DNA of 64,000 bases from Mactra quadrangularis. Taxonomy: Eukaryota > Mollusca > Bivalvia > Venerida > Mactridae. Positions within the stretch are counted from its first letter, which is position 1. Every line of letters starts with the position of its first letter. Both the position numbers and the translations under genes were made by a program. Below the pieces are notes generated by a model that saw nothing but the letters and a program-made list of their open reading frames with translations, did not search any database and was not told where the DNA came from. Location: positions 40,201,917-40,265,916 of the forward strand of contig CM046298.1 in assembly GCA_025267735.1 (NCBI GenBank). Direction: 5' to 3'. Shown here piece after piece: positions 1 through 12,419 of this stretch.

Positions 1-66
1 ACAATTTCCAAATTCTAGTGGGGTCCGGACCCCCCCCCCCTTAACCCCCCCTGGATCCGCCTATGA
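1..66. repeat. right-end remnant of a GC-tipped MITE
   Basis: The segment has a run of C residues, GGTCCGGACC, and the end motif CCTGGATCCGCC. The same end recurs at 12938-12985, and related longer elements lie at 56979-57254 and 57777-58043. It marks the left edge of duplicated unit 1. The rest of the element, if present, lies outside the window. Confidence 0.6.
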
Positions 67-1360
67 CTTATATATATATATATATTTAAAATTGATCACA
101 TTCTTCGATCATTTTGAAACTTATTAAGAGACTATACATACCTTATGTATACCAACATTCTATGTTAATATATAACTGTCCAATGTGTATCACATACAAC
201 TATAGACTTTGTTTCTAACTTGTAGTTATGTTTCATCACTTTGATTAACTTACCATATTTGTGTATTTACTTCTCCAGAAAATGGAGGTTAAATAGATAA
301 ATAAAATAAATAAGTTGTATTCTTGAAACTGTCATTAGCGCACATATAGACCCCGCTGATTTACATACCCACTTCTGTACTTACGATCGATAAATATAGT
401 TGCCAGTATTTATGTTTAAGGATTATCAAACAAATGTTGAGAATTTAATTCAGCGGGGTTAATGTACGCGCCATTGACAGTTTAATAAAAACGATGAGTT
501 TATTATTTTATTTCTCAAAATTTATCTAAAATTCGATCAAAGAAAGCTACCACAAAATATACTATGATGTTGATCAACTAGGCAAATCAAGTATTCGTAG
601 CTATGTCCTTAATTTTTATCATCATGATATGTAGTTTAGACATTTTTAGAAAAAAATACAAATTGTTTCTAACATCTATCACCGATTAAAGAGAGACAAC
701 TGTGGCATGAAAAATGCGAAACAAAATAATAACGATTATCTTCCTTGAATTTACGAATTGGCCGAAGTGTCAAATATTTTCGGCGCAACGCCGAAGCCAA
801 CACCATATTTTAAGTTTATAAAAGGAAGCACTTTATTAGAATTAAGTAAAAATTTATGAACTTTGCGACTCAAACATGGAATGTTTTACATGTTCTGTAT
901 TAAATTCTATACCTCATTATATGACACAATGCTATAGATTTTTGCCCTTATTTGCGCTCTTTGATGCTTTGCATCAATTTTTTCTTATAAATATATATAT
1001 TTACCAAGGTGAACACTTTGTCATTTATTGATATTTCACTAAATGCATCGGTGATATTAAATGTACATATAACTAAGACGTAGTCGGTCGATCCGGAGTC
1101 GGGGTTTTATACTTGCAGGAAGTACGTGCGATACATGCCGAGAAAATTATATTTCATGTTTTATAAAAGATAAAATATATTTTTATACTAGAAATAAGTT
1201 TAAAAATAATTTATTCAATGAAAATATTACCATGCGTTTAAAATTTTACATGTAAAATGACCGTTATACACGTTTAGTGGCCATTGTATGTTATGAAAGA
1301 AAGGTGCGAAAATTGGCTATAGTAAATTTATATATGAAATAATAAGTTATTTTCTCAGCG

Positions 1361-1434
1361 GGATGAATAGCCAAGTGGATGTGATACTTGACTTGTAATC
1401 CGAACATTGTAGGTTCGAATCCCATACGTCACTA
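1361..1434 (+). repeat. tRNA-Thr-like SINE head or tRNA pseudogene
   Basis: An A-box-like TAGCCAAGTGG (1368-1378) and a B box GGTTCGAATCC (1412-1422) sit at tRNA spacing, with a possible TGT anticodon between them. The acceptor stem does not pair well, so this is not a working tRNA. It is most simply the promoter end of a SINE or a decayed tRNA. Confidence 0.5.
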
Positions 1435-1439
1435 TCGCA

Positions 1440-1690
1440 TAAAATAAAAATGTCCGTAAATGCAAAAATACAGAAAGTCAGAAATTGCAAAAAGACCGAA
1501 ATGCAAAAAAGATTGAAATAACAAAAATGCAAAAAAAGACCGAAATGACCGAAATGCAAAAAAGACGGATATGCAAAACAGACTGAAAAGCAAAACCGAC
1601 CGGAATGCAAAAGAACCGAAGAGACCAAAAGGCAAAACAGACCGGAAAGACCGAAATACAAAAAGACCGAAATTGCAAAAAAGAACGTAG
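1440..1690. repeat. degenerate short tandem repeat (CCGAAATGCAAAAAAGA type)
   Basis: Imperfect units of about 17-22 bp built on GACCGAAATGCAAAAA repeat across this stretch, directly after the tRNA-like head and before the GA tract. Open frames read through it are artefacts of the repeat. Confidence 0.75.
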
Positions 1691-2005
1691 GGGAGATAAT
1701 GGAAGAAAGAGAAAGAGAGAGAGAGAGGGGGTAAAGAGAAAGGGAGAAAGAGAAAGGAAAGAGAGTAAGAGAGAGAGGGGAAGAGTAAGAGGGAGAGAGA
1801 GGGAGGAAGAGAGAGGGAGAGGGAGAGAGACAGAGGGAGAGAAAGAGAGGAAGAGAGAGGGAGGGGGAGAGGGACAGAGAGGGAGGGAGAGAGACAGACA
1901 GAGGGAGAGAGGGACAGAGAGGGAGGGAGAGAGACAGACAGAGGGAGAGAGGGAGAAAGAGAGAGGGAGAGAGAGAGGAATGAGTAAGGGAGAAAGATTA
2001 AAGTG
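1691..2005. repeat. purine-only GA/GGGA tract, about 315 bp
   Basis: The + strand is almost entirely A and G, mostly GAGA and GGGAGA units, with few pyrimidines. Such homopurine tracts can form triplex DNA. Open frames here encode only Arg/Glu/Gly on one strand and Ser/Leu/Pro on the other, so they are not genes. Confidence 0.9.
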
Positions 2006-4509
2006 ATATACGCTCTGTTATTCTTTGATTTTTTCTTGTCTGACATTGTCTTTAAAACATAATTTTCAGACCAAAACGTCGAAATTTGTGAAATCAGAAA
2101 TTGGAAGCAACACTATCACAAACTTCTCTTTGTATTTTCATTTTATTGTTATAGTTTATTTATATCAAGACGGAAGGTCATAGGCCTATGAGGACAAAAA
2201 TTAAGTACATGTGATAAATGGTTAAAATTATCATAATTACATACATGTATGAACATCATTTCAATAGATATATCTTATAACAGGTTAACGCAAAGCCTAG
2301 TGTACGATAAACGTCAATAGAATTTTTAAGATAACCTTCATATTGAAACAAGTTCTCACAACCAAGATTAAACCAAACGTAGTGGCTTCTAAACAAGACT
2401 CGATCCAACACAAAGGGTGAAAGTCTACTGTCATAGTTGATCTGCTACAATCACAACCCCAAGTGTGATATCGATGAATATATTAAATTCTGATCGCTTG
2501 CTGTGAGCTTTAATGGCTCAGATCTGAGATTTTCAATGTCTCAAAACACCGACACAGTGCTTTTGCTTTACTTGGGATAGGTCTAAATCCCCCAAAACCT
2601 AATAGTAACATATTAGAAGCTCAAAATAACGACAATAATTTCAATAATGATTATGTCATGTAATTTCCGGTCCACACAGAAGTAATGTTGTTATATTTAC
2701 TCACTATATTGTACTGTTGCTTTATCACGGTGATGTGGTTTTGCGTTTTGATTTATAACTGTTGAGTATAGTGTTTCAAATCAATTTCTGTAAGGGGATG
2801 GCAGGAAGTTGCACAAGCGATATTCTGTGGAAAAAGAGCTTAATATATTTGTCTTAATGCTTGTAATTATTGAGAGCTATATACGTAATGTATTCAATAG
2901 ATTAAACTCTGCAAGTACTGACAAACATTATTATTATGCAAATAAGTCACTCTCTGTATGATTTATAATCTTCACCAATATCAAACATGAATGCCCTTCA
3001 CATTAACTAACATTTATTGATACCAAAGCATTTCTTTTCTGTCACAACTCATCGAAACAAAATTGACCATGAATAAAAAGGTCAGCTTATTTCATGATCT
3101 AATTTGTAACACAATTGCCTGGTTTTTTTTGTCAGAAAAAAACCCAGAACAAAACTGGAACAAAATACAAAAGCAATATAACTTAACGCAAGTTCACAAT
3201 AAAATATTTGGTCAAACAGACGAATCTATGCCATATCTCAGTTTAGTTAGGTTAGTAAGGCATAACTACATGTCAACATCCAAAAACGTTTGATCGGAGC
3301 CTTCAACTGAGGACCCTAAAACATTTATGTACCGGAGCAATCTTGTAATAATACCATCTTTTAACACTCGCTTTTCAAGACAGTGATCGAAGAATAATCA
3401 ATCACGTACAAAAACATATTTTTTATTTAAAATGTCTATATTCGCATGTATCTGATTATTACACTATTGATCGATTTAAACTTTGTGCAAAAATAAACGT
3501 CCAAGCACGAAATCCTCATGAATAAGTGGTAACTTTTGGTGCAATGAAAACAAAAAACAGACTATAATTTATCTAACCTAAGGACTAACTGTCACAGAAT
3601 AACAAAGCTGAAGGATTGTTATCCTCTGGACAGGTAGTCTTAGGCTAGCTAAACCAAAATTAAACTTGAATCATGTAATTGAGAGATAAACTCGAGGCTA
3701 GTGAGTCCCGGACTAAGACTTAAACTAGACTAAATTAAACTTGAATTATGCAATCGGTCCAATTTGTTTAGGTAATCTGCGTGTTACAATTTTGATGACT
3801 TTTTAATAACTTTGATTATCTTACGTAAACACACTGAAGGAGAATTATTCCGGTAAAACGCGGTTAATTAATCAATAACCAATGCATAACAGTCAAAACA
3901 CAGTAAAACAAAAATATATTATTAGGCCCGTAGGTACAGGGTCCCCCAATATTTTCAGCAGTTATAGTGATTGAGGTTCTTTATTTAAACTGTCACACTA
4001 AATTTATTGATACATGCGTGCTTTTCGGCAAATTCAATATCGCAAACATTTTTTGTATTGAACAAGATGCTCAAATGCAGTGTAAAATTGAACTTAAACA
4101 TAAGTACTGTAACATTAGGAAACGTTTTCCTTTTGTTAAAATAAATCTCAACAAATTACCCCCCTATATGAAAATTCTTCCTACGTGCCTGACAATACAA
4201 AACAAAATAAAACAAACACAAGAAATACAAAACTAATTAAAATTCAAAGAAACAAAATTCACTATATAGAATATATTCTAGGCTTCCACTGTATCAAGTA
4301 AGATAGGCCAAATGAGATACACGATATTGACCAACGCGATATAACTGAACTATAATGTTGAAATGCTGCGTAATGCATCAATATTACAATACATAAAGAC
4401 ATGTTACCTAACTTTTGTACTTTATTCTTTATGTACTTTATATCTCCGATACAAGTTACCTCAAACCTATTAGCTAAGTACTTTTCCGTCAAACTTTTTT
4501 GAATTGCAT

Positions 4510-4747
4510 TCACTGACATTTGACTAAATTATCTATCCGTGCATAATCATGAGTAAAAACCTTATAAAATCTTTTATTTAAAGTTCTCTGCTCGTTTTCG
4601 GCAAGTTCCCACTATTATTGCCTTATTATCTCACCATTGAAACAATCTGAATTGAATAAGTGCATTTCATAAACGGTAAAATTGAATGTAATCAAAACAT
4701 ACAATATGAATTTAAATGAAGTCGAAATGGAGATTAAGGGTATAAAA
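4510..4747 (+). promoter_or_regulatory. promoter of AChBP-like copy 1; TATA box 4741-4747
   Basis: TATAAAA at 4741-4747 lies 67 bp before the start codon and follows the word AGGG. The same AGGGTATAAAAAG context occurs before copies 2 and 3. The block upstream (about 4530-4660, including a GGCAAGTTC-type word, CACTATTATTGCC and CTTATTA) is also recognisable in all three copies, so it is a likely shared proximal promoter. Transcription would start near 4770. Confidence 0.75.
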
Positions 4748-4813
4748 AGAAACGTCAGGTCTACTTCATCACTCAGTTGTTGAGGATTCAACGGCCACGA
4801 AATAACTTGGAAA

Positions 4814-7800
4814 ATGGAAACTATGGTATCAACATGGTTTGGGCTGTTAATGCTGATTGCTATAAGCAGCTTATCAGGTAGGTGGTTCTCGTCAATATTT
4901 CTGATAATTGATTTTGTTTTGGTACTATTTCATTTAAGTGAATAAACTGTTATGTTATAGTTACATAAACATGTTTATTACTTTTACACCGGATTTCTTT
5001 GTTTTGAAATACAAATAATATTACGCATTGTTATTTCGACATGTTTATTTCATGGTGTTTTAAATCGCTTGTCTGGCCATTCTTAACCAACACCATAACG
5101 GCCTGTCAACTTATTCATTGTTCAGAAAGAGTCTTACATGTAAAATATTATGTTTTGCCGATTTAGTAAATTTTTAATTCTATTAACAAATCACTGTATT
5201 ACCATTTTGCTTTTGATATTTGTGAAAGCTATAGAGATATATAGAGGTTATTAAACAGGGCAAGTTTGCCTTAAGGAAGATATCGGCACACTTGCTTAGG
5301 TATTGGCCCGAGGGCTTTAGCCTGAGGGCCAATACCTAAGCAAGTGTGCCGATATCTTCCTTAAGGCACACTTGCCCTGTTTCATAACCTTTTTATTGCA
5401 TAATTATGTTGACCAGTGCATGTAACGATGATTTTTCTAAAACAAAAATACATTTTTCTCGACGTACCGCGCTATTTTGCACGTTGACGTTACGTCACAT
5501 GCATTGTTTTGTTTATTCAACGTCGAAACGTTGGAATCTAATAAACGCTTGTTATAAAACGTAAGTCTTGATTAATTGTTGATTATCTTATTAATTTTCA
5601 CTATGAAAAAACGCACGTCGTAAAATTGAATATTATAGCTTCTTGTTGCTAATTACGTACGAATTTCACGTGCGGAAAGTCTGCGGTTGTTGGACTGCAG
5701 GTGCGTAATGACCGGAAGTTGCCTCAATATCGATTTTTGGCACACTAGGAAGTGGGCCAAATATCGATATTTTGGCACACTTGCTCAATACCGGAATGTA
5801 TTGCCCACATTGAGGCTATATTGGCACACTTCCACGTCGATTTTGTTACTATTTATAGTAACATATGCAATAAATGTATATACATATGCTCCACTGTCCT
5901 TGTTACCTAGTTTCGTGAAGTTCAAAATATATATGTCATTGTTCAATTACCAGTGACAGCTAGGGCGTGTTTGATTCGCGAGTCAGAGTAATCGGAGTAC
6001 TCCGATCACTGAAAAATTTAATCAAACGTTTCAGATTACACGTGCTCGGAGTACTCCGAATACAACTGCCTTTTAGGAGGAGTAAGCGGAGTACGACAAA
6101 ATTAAGATGGTGGAAAAGAGACCCATGTTTGAATGAGAGGATTGCAAATGTTGTTTATGACCATATTTTAACAAATCATGTGTCAGATCATCATCATACT
6201 TATTTGATGAAATGATGTCAACTAATAAATAGCATCCTGTAACCTTTTCCACCAATCTTGTGTTTTGCTACTAAATTGGAAATTTTCATTCATCGGTGCT
6301 CGCAGAGTTGACCGGAGTACTCGGAGTAGATTGAATCAAACACGTCCCTAGTTACGGCATGTTGCAAATAGAATTCTAAATACGGATGCATTCTTTCACA
6401 GTAGTCAAGGGTATCAGAAATATTATGTCTAAATTGCTTTGTTTCTTATTTAGCCTTTAAGCCGTGTTATCATTCTTAGGTAGTTTTGCTTAAGTTTGGT
6501 TCAATTCTATTTATAAGTTTGATTGAGGATTAAGTACTAAGTAGATCTATGAATTTAAGATATAAAGTTTAAAAAGCCAAAAAGAATGATTAGAAAAGAC
6601 TTATCAATTAAACTCACTCGTCGAATAAGCAATAAACCATTAGATATTAGACATAATAATAACCTTGTTCTGGATAATGTAGGAAGGATGTATAATTAAA
6701 TGTCGAAGGCATAATTATATTGATAACACTTTTTTGCTATATTTTCCAGATGTTATGGGTTTTGATGGTGGTGACCTTGGTGGATATGAAGATCGAGAAA
6801 GACTAATCAATGATATCATGAGTCGTTACGATAAATCTCTAGAACCATTTGACAGTGAAGGAACTATGCGAGTAAATCATACAATGACTCAGGCTAAAAT
6901 TGTTTCTTTGGTAAGTTGTTTTTCTTTTTGTTATGGTCCTACGTTTTTTTATCACGGACATTTGTAAGTAATATCATTCGTAATACCTCGGCGATAGCTT
7001 GGATGGACCGGTCTAAAAACCAATAGATTTGTGCCAAAAATTACTAATTCCAATATTGAAGTGATCTGTTTTCGTTGATTTGATATTGCCTTTCATTGTA
7101 TATACAACGATCTATTCAAGTGTCGAAATATCAGCTCCTTGTTTTTCGTCAAATCCTAAACAATCAATCGAATTTATCATTTTAAAACCGATAGGTACAA
7201 ATACTGGTCAAAATTGCGGAAAGCAGAGAATTCATATGAAGTGGAGCAAAACGGTCTTTGCAATAGTATAAATATTTACTAATGTCTTAACAGTGTCACA
7301 TTCCTTTTTTCCCAATCCCTATATTAAAGATTCATGATATAATTCAGCATGCTATGATAACAGACATAGATCATAATTATGTAATGAAATTGAATGGGTC
7401 AAGTAAGATTGTTTCAATTGTAGTTATCATCTGAAAGAATTCGATAAAAGAAAATCATTTTGAAACATGTTTAAATATATACGATCATAGTTGATGAAAT
7501 AATGCTATGTAAAATCATTAGAAATCCTGGCTTATTGATTGTTTGATTAATGTGTTTAACTGAGCTTAAATTCAAATGTAGGCTTTTGATTCTATCAGGC
7601 GTTCAAATTGCTGCAATTTGCAAGTCAGTGTCACTGTATATTAATCTTAATTTCTCGGCGTCTCATCGCCGTGATATTATGGTGGGTAGATTTTGATAGC
7701 AATGGGATAAAGTCACGTGACATAAATCCTTTCGATTTCCACTGTCGACAATTTATTGTTTGTTTAAATGCAGTCATAGTACAGCCCATTTTCGTGAAAA

Positions 7801-10712
7801 GTTTCATCGAAAAAGCATTTTGAGGGAAAGCATATAAACACTATTTCTATCAACAATGCAACTCACGAAAAATCAGCGTTTTTATACATCAACACATTTC
7901 TTCAATTCCTTTCGACTCTCATGTGAAGGGGTAGGTATAATTTGCAGACCAACCGGACCAGCGGACCAGTTTAGTATACGGATACAGTATAACAAATACG
8001 CGTGTCATAATGCGTGTATAGTAGATATATAACTGAGATTTGGCAATATTTTATTTGAAAAGACAAGATTGATAGAGTTTTCGGAAATTGCTCTTTAAAT
8101 ATATAAATGCCAATATCGAAATTGTTTTTAGAATAATTGTAATTACTGTTAGAGTTTTGTTTTTCATTTGAAAAAAATTTTGATAGGATTCAAACGTAAT
8201 CTTTTAATAATAAACCTTTTTGTCCTTTTAAGCGGACGTTATAACAACAATAACAAATGTTCACGCCTTTAATATCAGAATGTCGAAATTAAAAGATGTT
8301 GGACAGTTTTGCATTAGTTAGATAACGGAAAATTAACAATAAAGAAAGTAATCATTGATTTTTTCGAACGTGCATCTCTGGTCCTTCACGTAAAAAATAA
8401 AGCAACTTATTGAACTTGAATACAAAGTGTAGCCACGATATATGACGTAATACGAGGTCGCATTCGTCACTAGTAGGATAATATCATATAGTTATTCAAA
8501 GTTAGGGGTGCGTGGATGGGCCGTCGAATCCATGTTTTGTTGCGTTACTTGATGGAATTAATTACGAAAAATACCTATATCAATTAATAAACGTGTGCCA
8601 GTTAATTGACATTTGCAATGTTAGACCAAGAAAAAATGCTTAACTATATGTAACGTGTTTAATTCTTTCTTAAACTCGCATTTGTTGAAAAATTGCAAAC
8701 CTAATTTCGCTACATCGGTGCGAATCTAAATCAATGGTTTTACCTAGGGTACACTAATTCCTGATATTCTATAAAAAGACTCACTGGTTTTACATATCTT
8801 TACCAGCCCTGTGTCCAGTTTCTACTGTTAGCTAATAGCTAAGGTTAAGGATACAGGAGAACTCAACCCGAAGCAAGCTCAACCTTTGGAATACTCAACA
8901 CAAAGTCGGGACAACTCAATCTGTTGGTATGATATTGAGGTGTCTCGGGTTCGGCTGTCAATTTGTTCAGTTGTTCCGATTCTACAGTTACGGAATGTCT
9001 ATTTGTCAGGATCTTTTAACTTTTTCTTTATTAATCCTTTTCCGACGTGCACTAAATCCTGCCTGCAACACTCGAGAGAAGGATTGGCAGTATAAAGAAT
9101 TTTTTTTTGACAGCAATTCAACATCCTATTGCTTCTGTACAGTTCCGTATAGGCTTATAGATCTGTGGACGAACTTTCTTATGATTATTATGACACATCT
9201 TTTGGTCTTAAACCGGTTACGTTTTTGGGATGTAGCTGTTGCGGTTAAAAGGCCCCTTTTTATGTACTTTATTTTGTTTTTCGTTTTGCCTGGAGACTAA
9301 CGATCGTCCCTCATTTAACATAACACTTTTGGGAACCAACTGTCACACGGATTGATAAGAACAGATCCGCAATGTAAGGAGCATTTGACTGAACAGAGGC
9401 GATAAGTCATGTAAATAGTGTCTGTTTTGAAAGACTATGTTTTCCCTTTTGACGATCTTTTTAAGCGTAATGCAAATATGTATTACTGGAAATAAATCCA
9501 ACTGAAACCAAACATCCTGTCGGCATAAAGATGGTGTCTAGATCAAGACCATTCTCGTACTCCGCGGTTATCAAGCTTCTCGATCTAACTAGTATCGTGA
9601 ATCTAACTAGGCTATGGGAACGAGAATGTTACATTTGAACAGGAAAACGTTTTATAACAAGTTACCTTTTTTATTACTGAAAGATATTAACATGACAATT
9701 CAATATAATGCTTTTTGGACTTACCATTAGATTGCACTTAATAATTCTTTTTTGTTTGCCGTGACAATCCCTTTGCTGTATTTTGCAGCAATTTTTTACT
9801 TGATATATACTTTTGCAGGAAAAGGGCGTTATGGAAATCTCATTTTGGAATACACTTATGTGGACTGATCCAAGACTTGCATGGAATTCTTCGCTATATG
9901 GTGGTGTATCGAAATTGGCCATACAAAGATCTAATATATGGAACCCCGATATCCATGTACTAGAAAGGTATGATTTTATGCAAGTCAATAATGTAAATTT
10001 GTTTCATGGTCCATTAATCAAGTTTATAAAAAGTCCTTGCATATCCATTAAGATGCCGTGAATAGGATGACTGGCAGTCGTTATATAATTACAATTTAAA
10101 TTCTATACGAGTAATAAGACGTGATGTATCATATATAATGTATATTGATCCCTATGTGTCTTTATAGTATAGTGGATAAATTTTATACGTTTGTTAACCA
10201 TTTTAGATTTAATAATACACGAACACCAATTGTTTTCATGAGGAAAAAGCACAAAATGAATGAAACGATGTTTGCCCTATTATTCTTTATCAAAACATAT
10301 AAATTTACTGTAGTCTTTACAGGAGTTTTCCACGCGTCCATTTTATTTGCATTTCAGTGTCGATCCATACAGCGGCTACCCAAATAATGGCATTTATGCC
10401 TCAATAGACAACGCTGGCAAAGTTATCTCTGCTCCACCGGAGTTATTGAAAGTAGCATGTCCTTATAATGAGAAAGACCTCTACGTTAACAACCTTGTGG
10501 TCTGCAGCATGATGTTTTCTCTCTGGGTACATCCTTGTAATGAAATAGACACTTTTCCAATGGCTGATCATCTCGATGACGTAGTATCACTTGATAACAG
10601 ATGGGAAGTTGTGTCAACTGAAGTTGCCAGAAATATATTGCAATATGTGTGCTGTCCTGAGACATACTGTCATGTCAAATACAAGTTCACCCTCAAACGA
10701 GCTGATGTGTAA
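4814..10712 (+). CDS. acetylcholine-binding-protein-like secreted protein, copy 1
   Basis: Coding exons are 4814-4877, 6750-6910, 9819-9967 and 10358-10712. All junctions are GT/AG and the phases (1, 0, 2) join cleanly into 242 residues. Residues 1-21 are a signal peptide. The rest matches the ligand-binding domain of nicotinic/Cys-loop receptors: FWNTLMWTDPRLAWN (84-98) holds the loop D Trp (W85), WNPD (116-119) is loop A, C159/C174 form the Cys loop, W181 is the loop B Trp, and Y221, C223-C224 and Y228 form loop C with its vicinal cysteines. The protein stops at KFTLKRADV, before any M1 helix, as in molluscan AChBPs. Oddities: the loop A Tyr is Leu123, the Cys loop has 14 residues between its cysteines and lacks the usual FPFD, and C185 and C229 are extra. 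N64 and N98 are in N-glycosylation sequons. It probably binds a small ligand outside the cell; the ligand is unknown. Introns 1 and 2 are enlarged by insertions. Confidence 0.9.
5242..5880. mobile_element. copy-1-specific insertion carrying the palindrome
   Basis: Copies 1 and 2 align up to ATAGAGATATAT and again from CATATGCTC, but the roughly 640 bp between are unique to copy 1. The insert holds the palindrome, then AT-rich sequence with repeated words shared with its arm (GGCACACTTGC at 5775-5785, GGCACACTTCC near 5822). It ends near GTTACTATTTATAGTAAC, itself a palindrome (5843-5860). No coding capacity is seen. It is a non-autonomous element of unknown class. Confidence 0.6.
5246..5389. 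repeat. 144-bp long palindrome (hairpin) in intron 1 of copy 1
   Basis: The two arms of about 66 bp match with only a few mismatches; each contains CTTAAGGAAGATATCGG-type sequence or its complement. The tip reads GGCC-CGAG-GGC-TTTA-GCC-TGAG-GGCC. It begins about 4 bp after the point where copies 1 and 2 stop aligning. In pre-mRNA it would form a long double-stranded stem. Confidence 0.9.
5963..6347. mobile_element. PIF/Harbinger-like MITE, copy in unit 1
   Basis: 385 bp with terminal inverted repeats GGGCGTGTTTGATTC (right end slightly changed) flanked by the 3-bp direct repeat CTA. It contains several CGGAGTACTCCG palindromes. Unit 2 has the same insertion at 18959-19344. Copy 3 has the uninterrupted CAGCTAG target near 24990, which fixes the ends. 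The 3-bp duplication and TIR type suggest PIF/Harbinger; the class is inferred. Confidence 0.85.
7648..9800. other. insertion of about 2.1 kb in intron 2 of copy 1
   Basis: The intron of copy 2 runs from GTATATTAATCTTAATT almost straight into the exon 3 acceptor, while copy 1 has about 2.1 kb between the same points. No coding domain is recognisable. The 123-codon open frame at 8929-9300 resembles nothing known. A small foldback MITE lies at 9550-9628. Terminal repeats of the large insertion are not evident, so it could be several insertions, or copy 2 could be deleted. Confidence 0.55.
9550..9628. mobile_element. CATTCTCGTACC foldback MITE, copy a
   Basis: A 79-bp near-palindrome starts CATTCTCGTAC and ends CGAGAATG, with GGTTATCAAG and CGATCTAACTAG inside. 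It is related to 23390-23797, 31417-31477 and 45581-45648. Confidence 0.75.
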
Positions 10713-11094
10713 TCATAGAAGTACCGAACCATCCCTCAGCTAAGTGACTTGAAAAATCCGAACATGAAAAACCTTTTCAATTTTGATTTATTGTTTTTAC
10801 ATTTTTTGCACAGTTTGTTTAATGTGGATACGACGAATAAACCGATAAATCCAACGGAACAACCAGAACTTTTTTTGTTCCAAAAGTGTTTGGACTTTTC
10901 ATGCCACACTGTTAAGCTAAGATAATGGTAGATTATATGAAAATAATATTGCTATTTTTTCTGCGTACAAGTATACATGCTAATTTCATAATTACTCGTG
11001 TAGTTTTAGCTACACTCTTATCGCTGCTTTTGCTTTTTTTAACCGTCTGAAACGTTACATTATTGCTAATTTATCTTGTTAACATTTAACTTTA

Positions 11095-11401
11095 AGCCAG
11101 TTATACAAAACGTTACAGAACGTTCCGTAACGATACACTCGGAACTCCTCGGTCATTCCCTGCAAATAATCTCATTTGATACACACAGATGGGATCGTTA
11201 AGGCAATGAGTGATGTCCCAAAATTTACGGACTAAAAACAAAACATCACAAATTGCCTAAACGATCATATACTCGTTTACTTAAACAGCGATAGTTTCAA
11301 AAAACGTCTATATGTCCGAGATTATTCGCAGTGAATGGCCGAAGAGCTCCGAATGTATCGTAACGGAATGTTCTGTAACATTTTGTGTAATTGAACAGGC
11401 T
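11095..11401. mobile_element. MITE with TIRs of about 70 bp, 3' of copy 1
   Basis: The left arm (ACAAAACGTTACAGAACGTT...) and the right arm (...AATGTTCTGTAACATTTTGT) are long imperfect inverted repeats. The corresponding site in unit 2 (about 21988) lacks the element, so it entered after the duplication. The target duplication is not clear. It lies in the 3' UTR or flank of copy 1. Confidence 0.75.
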
Positions 11402-11527
11402 ACTGATCTTCAGATTAAACTTGTTTTCTCAAATAGTTGAATAATTTTAAAGTTTGTTTAACCATTGTATGAGTTATGGTTTATACACAATTTACTGCAT
11501 TATATCTCTTTGTATGTGCTTTCTCAC

Positions 11528-11533
11528 AATAAA
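11528..11533 (+). terminator. polyadenylation signal, AChBP-like copy 1
   Basis: AATAAA lies in the context CTCACAATAAAACTGC, about 815 bp past the stop. The same context is found in copy 2 (22137-22142) and, slightly changed, in copy 3 (28262-28267). Its conservation supports its use over the nearer AATAAA at about 10836. Confidence 0.7.
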
Positions 11534-11764
11534 ACTGCTAATGCATAGTTAATTTATCTTTTAACGTTGTTGAGTAGGCTATTTACTGCTATAAACTGTT
11601 TGTTTAGCATTTATAAAACACTCACACCAGTTACCTCACACTTTGTTATTTCAATAAAAGGAGCAAACTTTTACCACAGGGAAAAAGGTTTTAAGAAGAA
11701 CAAAAATAACAAATTGCATCTGATAAGAAACCCTAAGCCTACCCATTCAAGTGTACATGTTCTT

Positions 11765-12317
11765 TAGGGCTGTCCCAAAATACCGATATACCGGTATATT
11801 GCAATACGTGGCTGTGGCAATACGTACCGCTGTACGTATCTAGTGTACCGGTATTTCGATATATATTTAAGGTCATTGAAAATTTCTTCCCTTCCAAAAT
11901 AAAAGTAGCGAAACGTCAGTTTTTCCATTGCTCATTTAATTTAAGCTTAACCTACAAGAATCAACGACTGGAGTGCGTTCAAATGGTTACACGGGACTTG
12001 CGAAAAATATGTTCTTGTTTAACAAGCATGATGTCCAGGGGCTTGATTGCTTTGATGTATGTAGCTAAGGGGGCGATGGATTCTTCCAACTAAGCATCTT
12101 TCTTATGTGCAAAACATATATCACAGTCCTAATGATAGTATAGACTAAGTGAGACTAGATTCAAAAAGTTAAATATAAGATTTGCAATGTTTCTGTTGAA
12201 TACAGCATAGGAAAGACCAATCAATAAACCCACAACATATCGTGGTACGTATCACAATAAGGTGCTAGCGTATTACAATATATAGCGATACACCTCTTGG
12301 GTATCGTGACAACCCTA
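11765..12317. mobile_element. hAT-like non-autonomous element
   Basis: 553 bp bounded by TAGGGCTGTCCC and GGTATCGTGACAACCCTA. These are inverted repeats of the TAGGGYTGTC-AATACC kind known from hAT MITEs. Unit 2 (near 22385) shows the unfilled site, a TGTACATGTACA palindrome, which blurs the exact target duplication. Confidence 0.75.
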
Positions 12318-12419
12318 CTGTACACGACATTGTTGCTTTCAAAGTCACACAGACACATAAAAAAGTTTGTTACCAAAACAATTGCTGCGATGATTTTGAG
12401 CATTCACAATAACACTCGC

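Noticed and set aside
1361..1434. Functional tRNA-Thr
   Set aside because: A and B boxes are present but the acceptor stem hardly pairs; better seen as a SINE head or pseudogene.
1432..2046. Open frames of 100-200 codons on both strands
   Set aside because: They are read through the GA tract and the CCGAAATGCAAAA repeats and encode only low-complexity Arg/Glu or Ser/Leu runs.
8929..9300. 123-codon open frame in the copy 1 intron
   Set aside because: No domain, no counterpart in copy 2, no splice logic; a chance frame.
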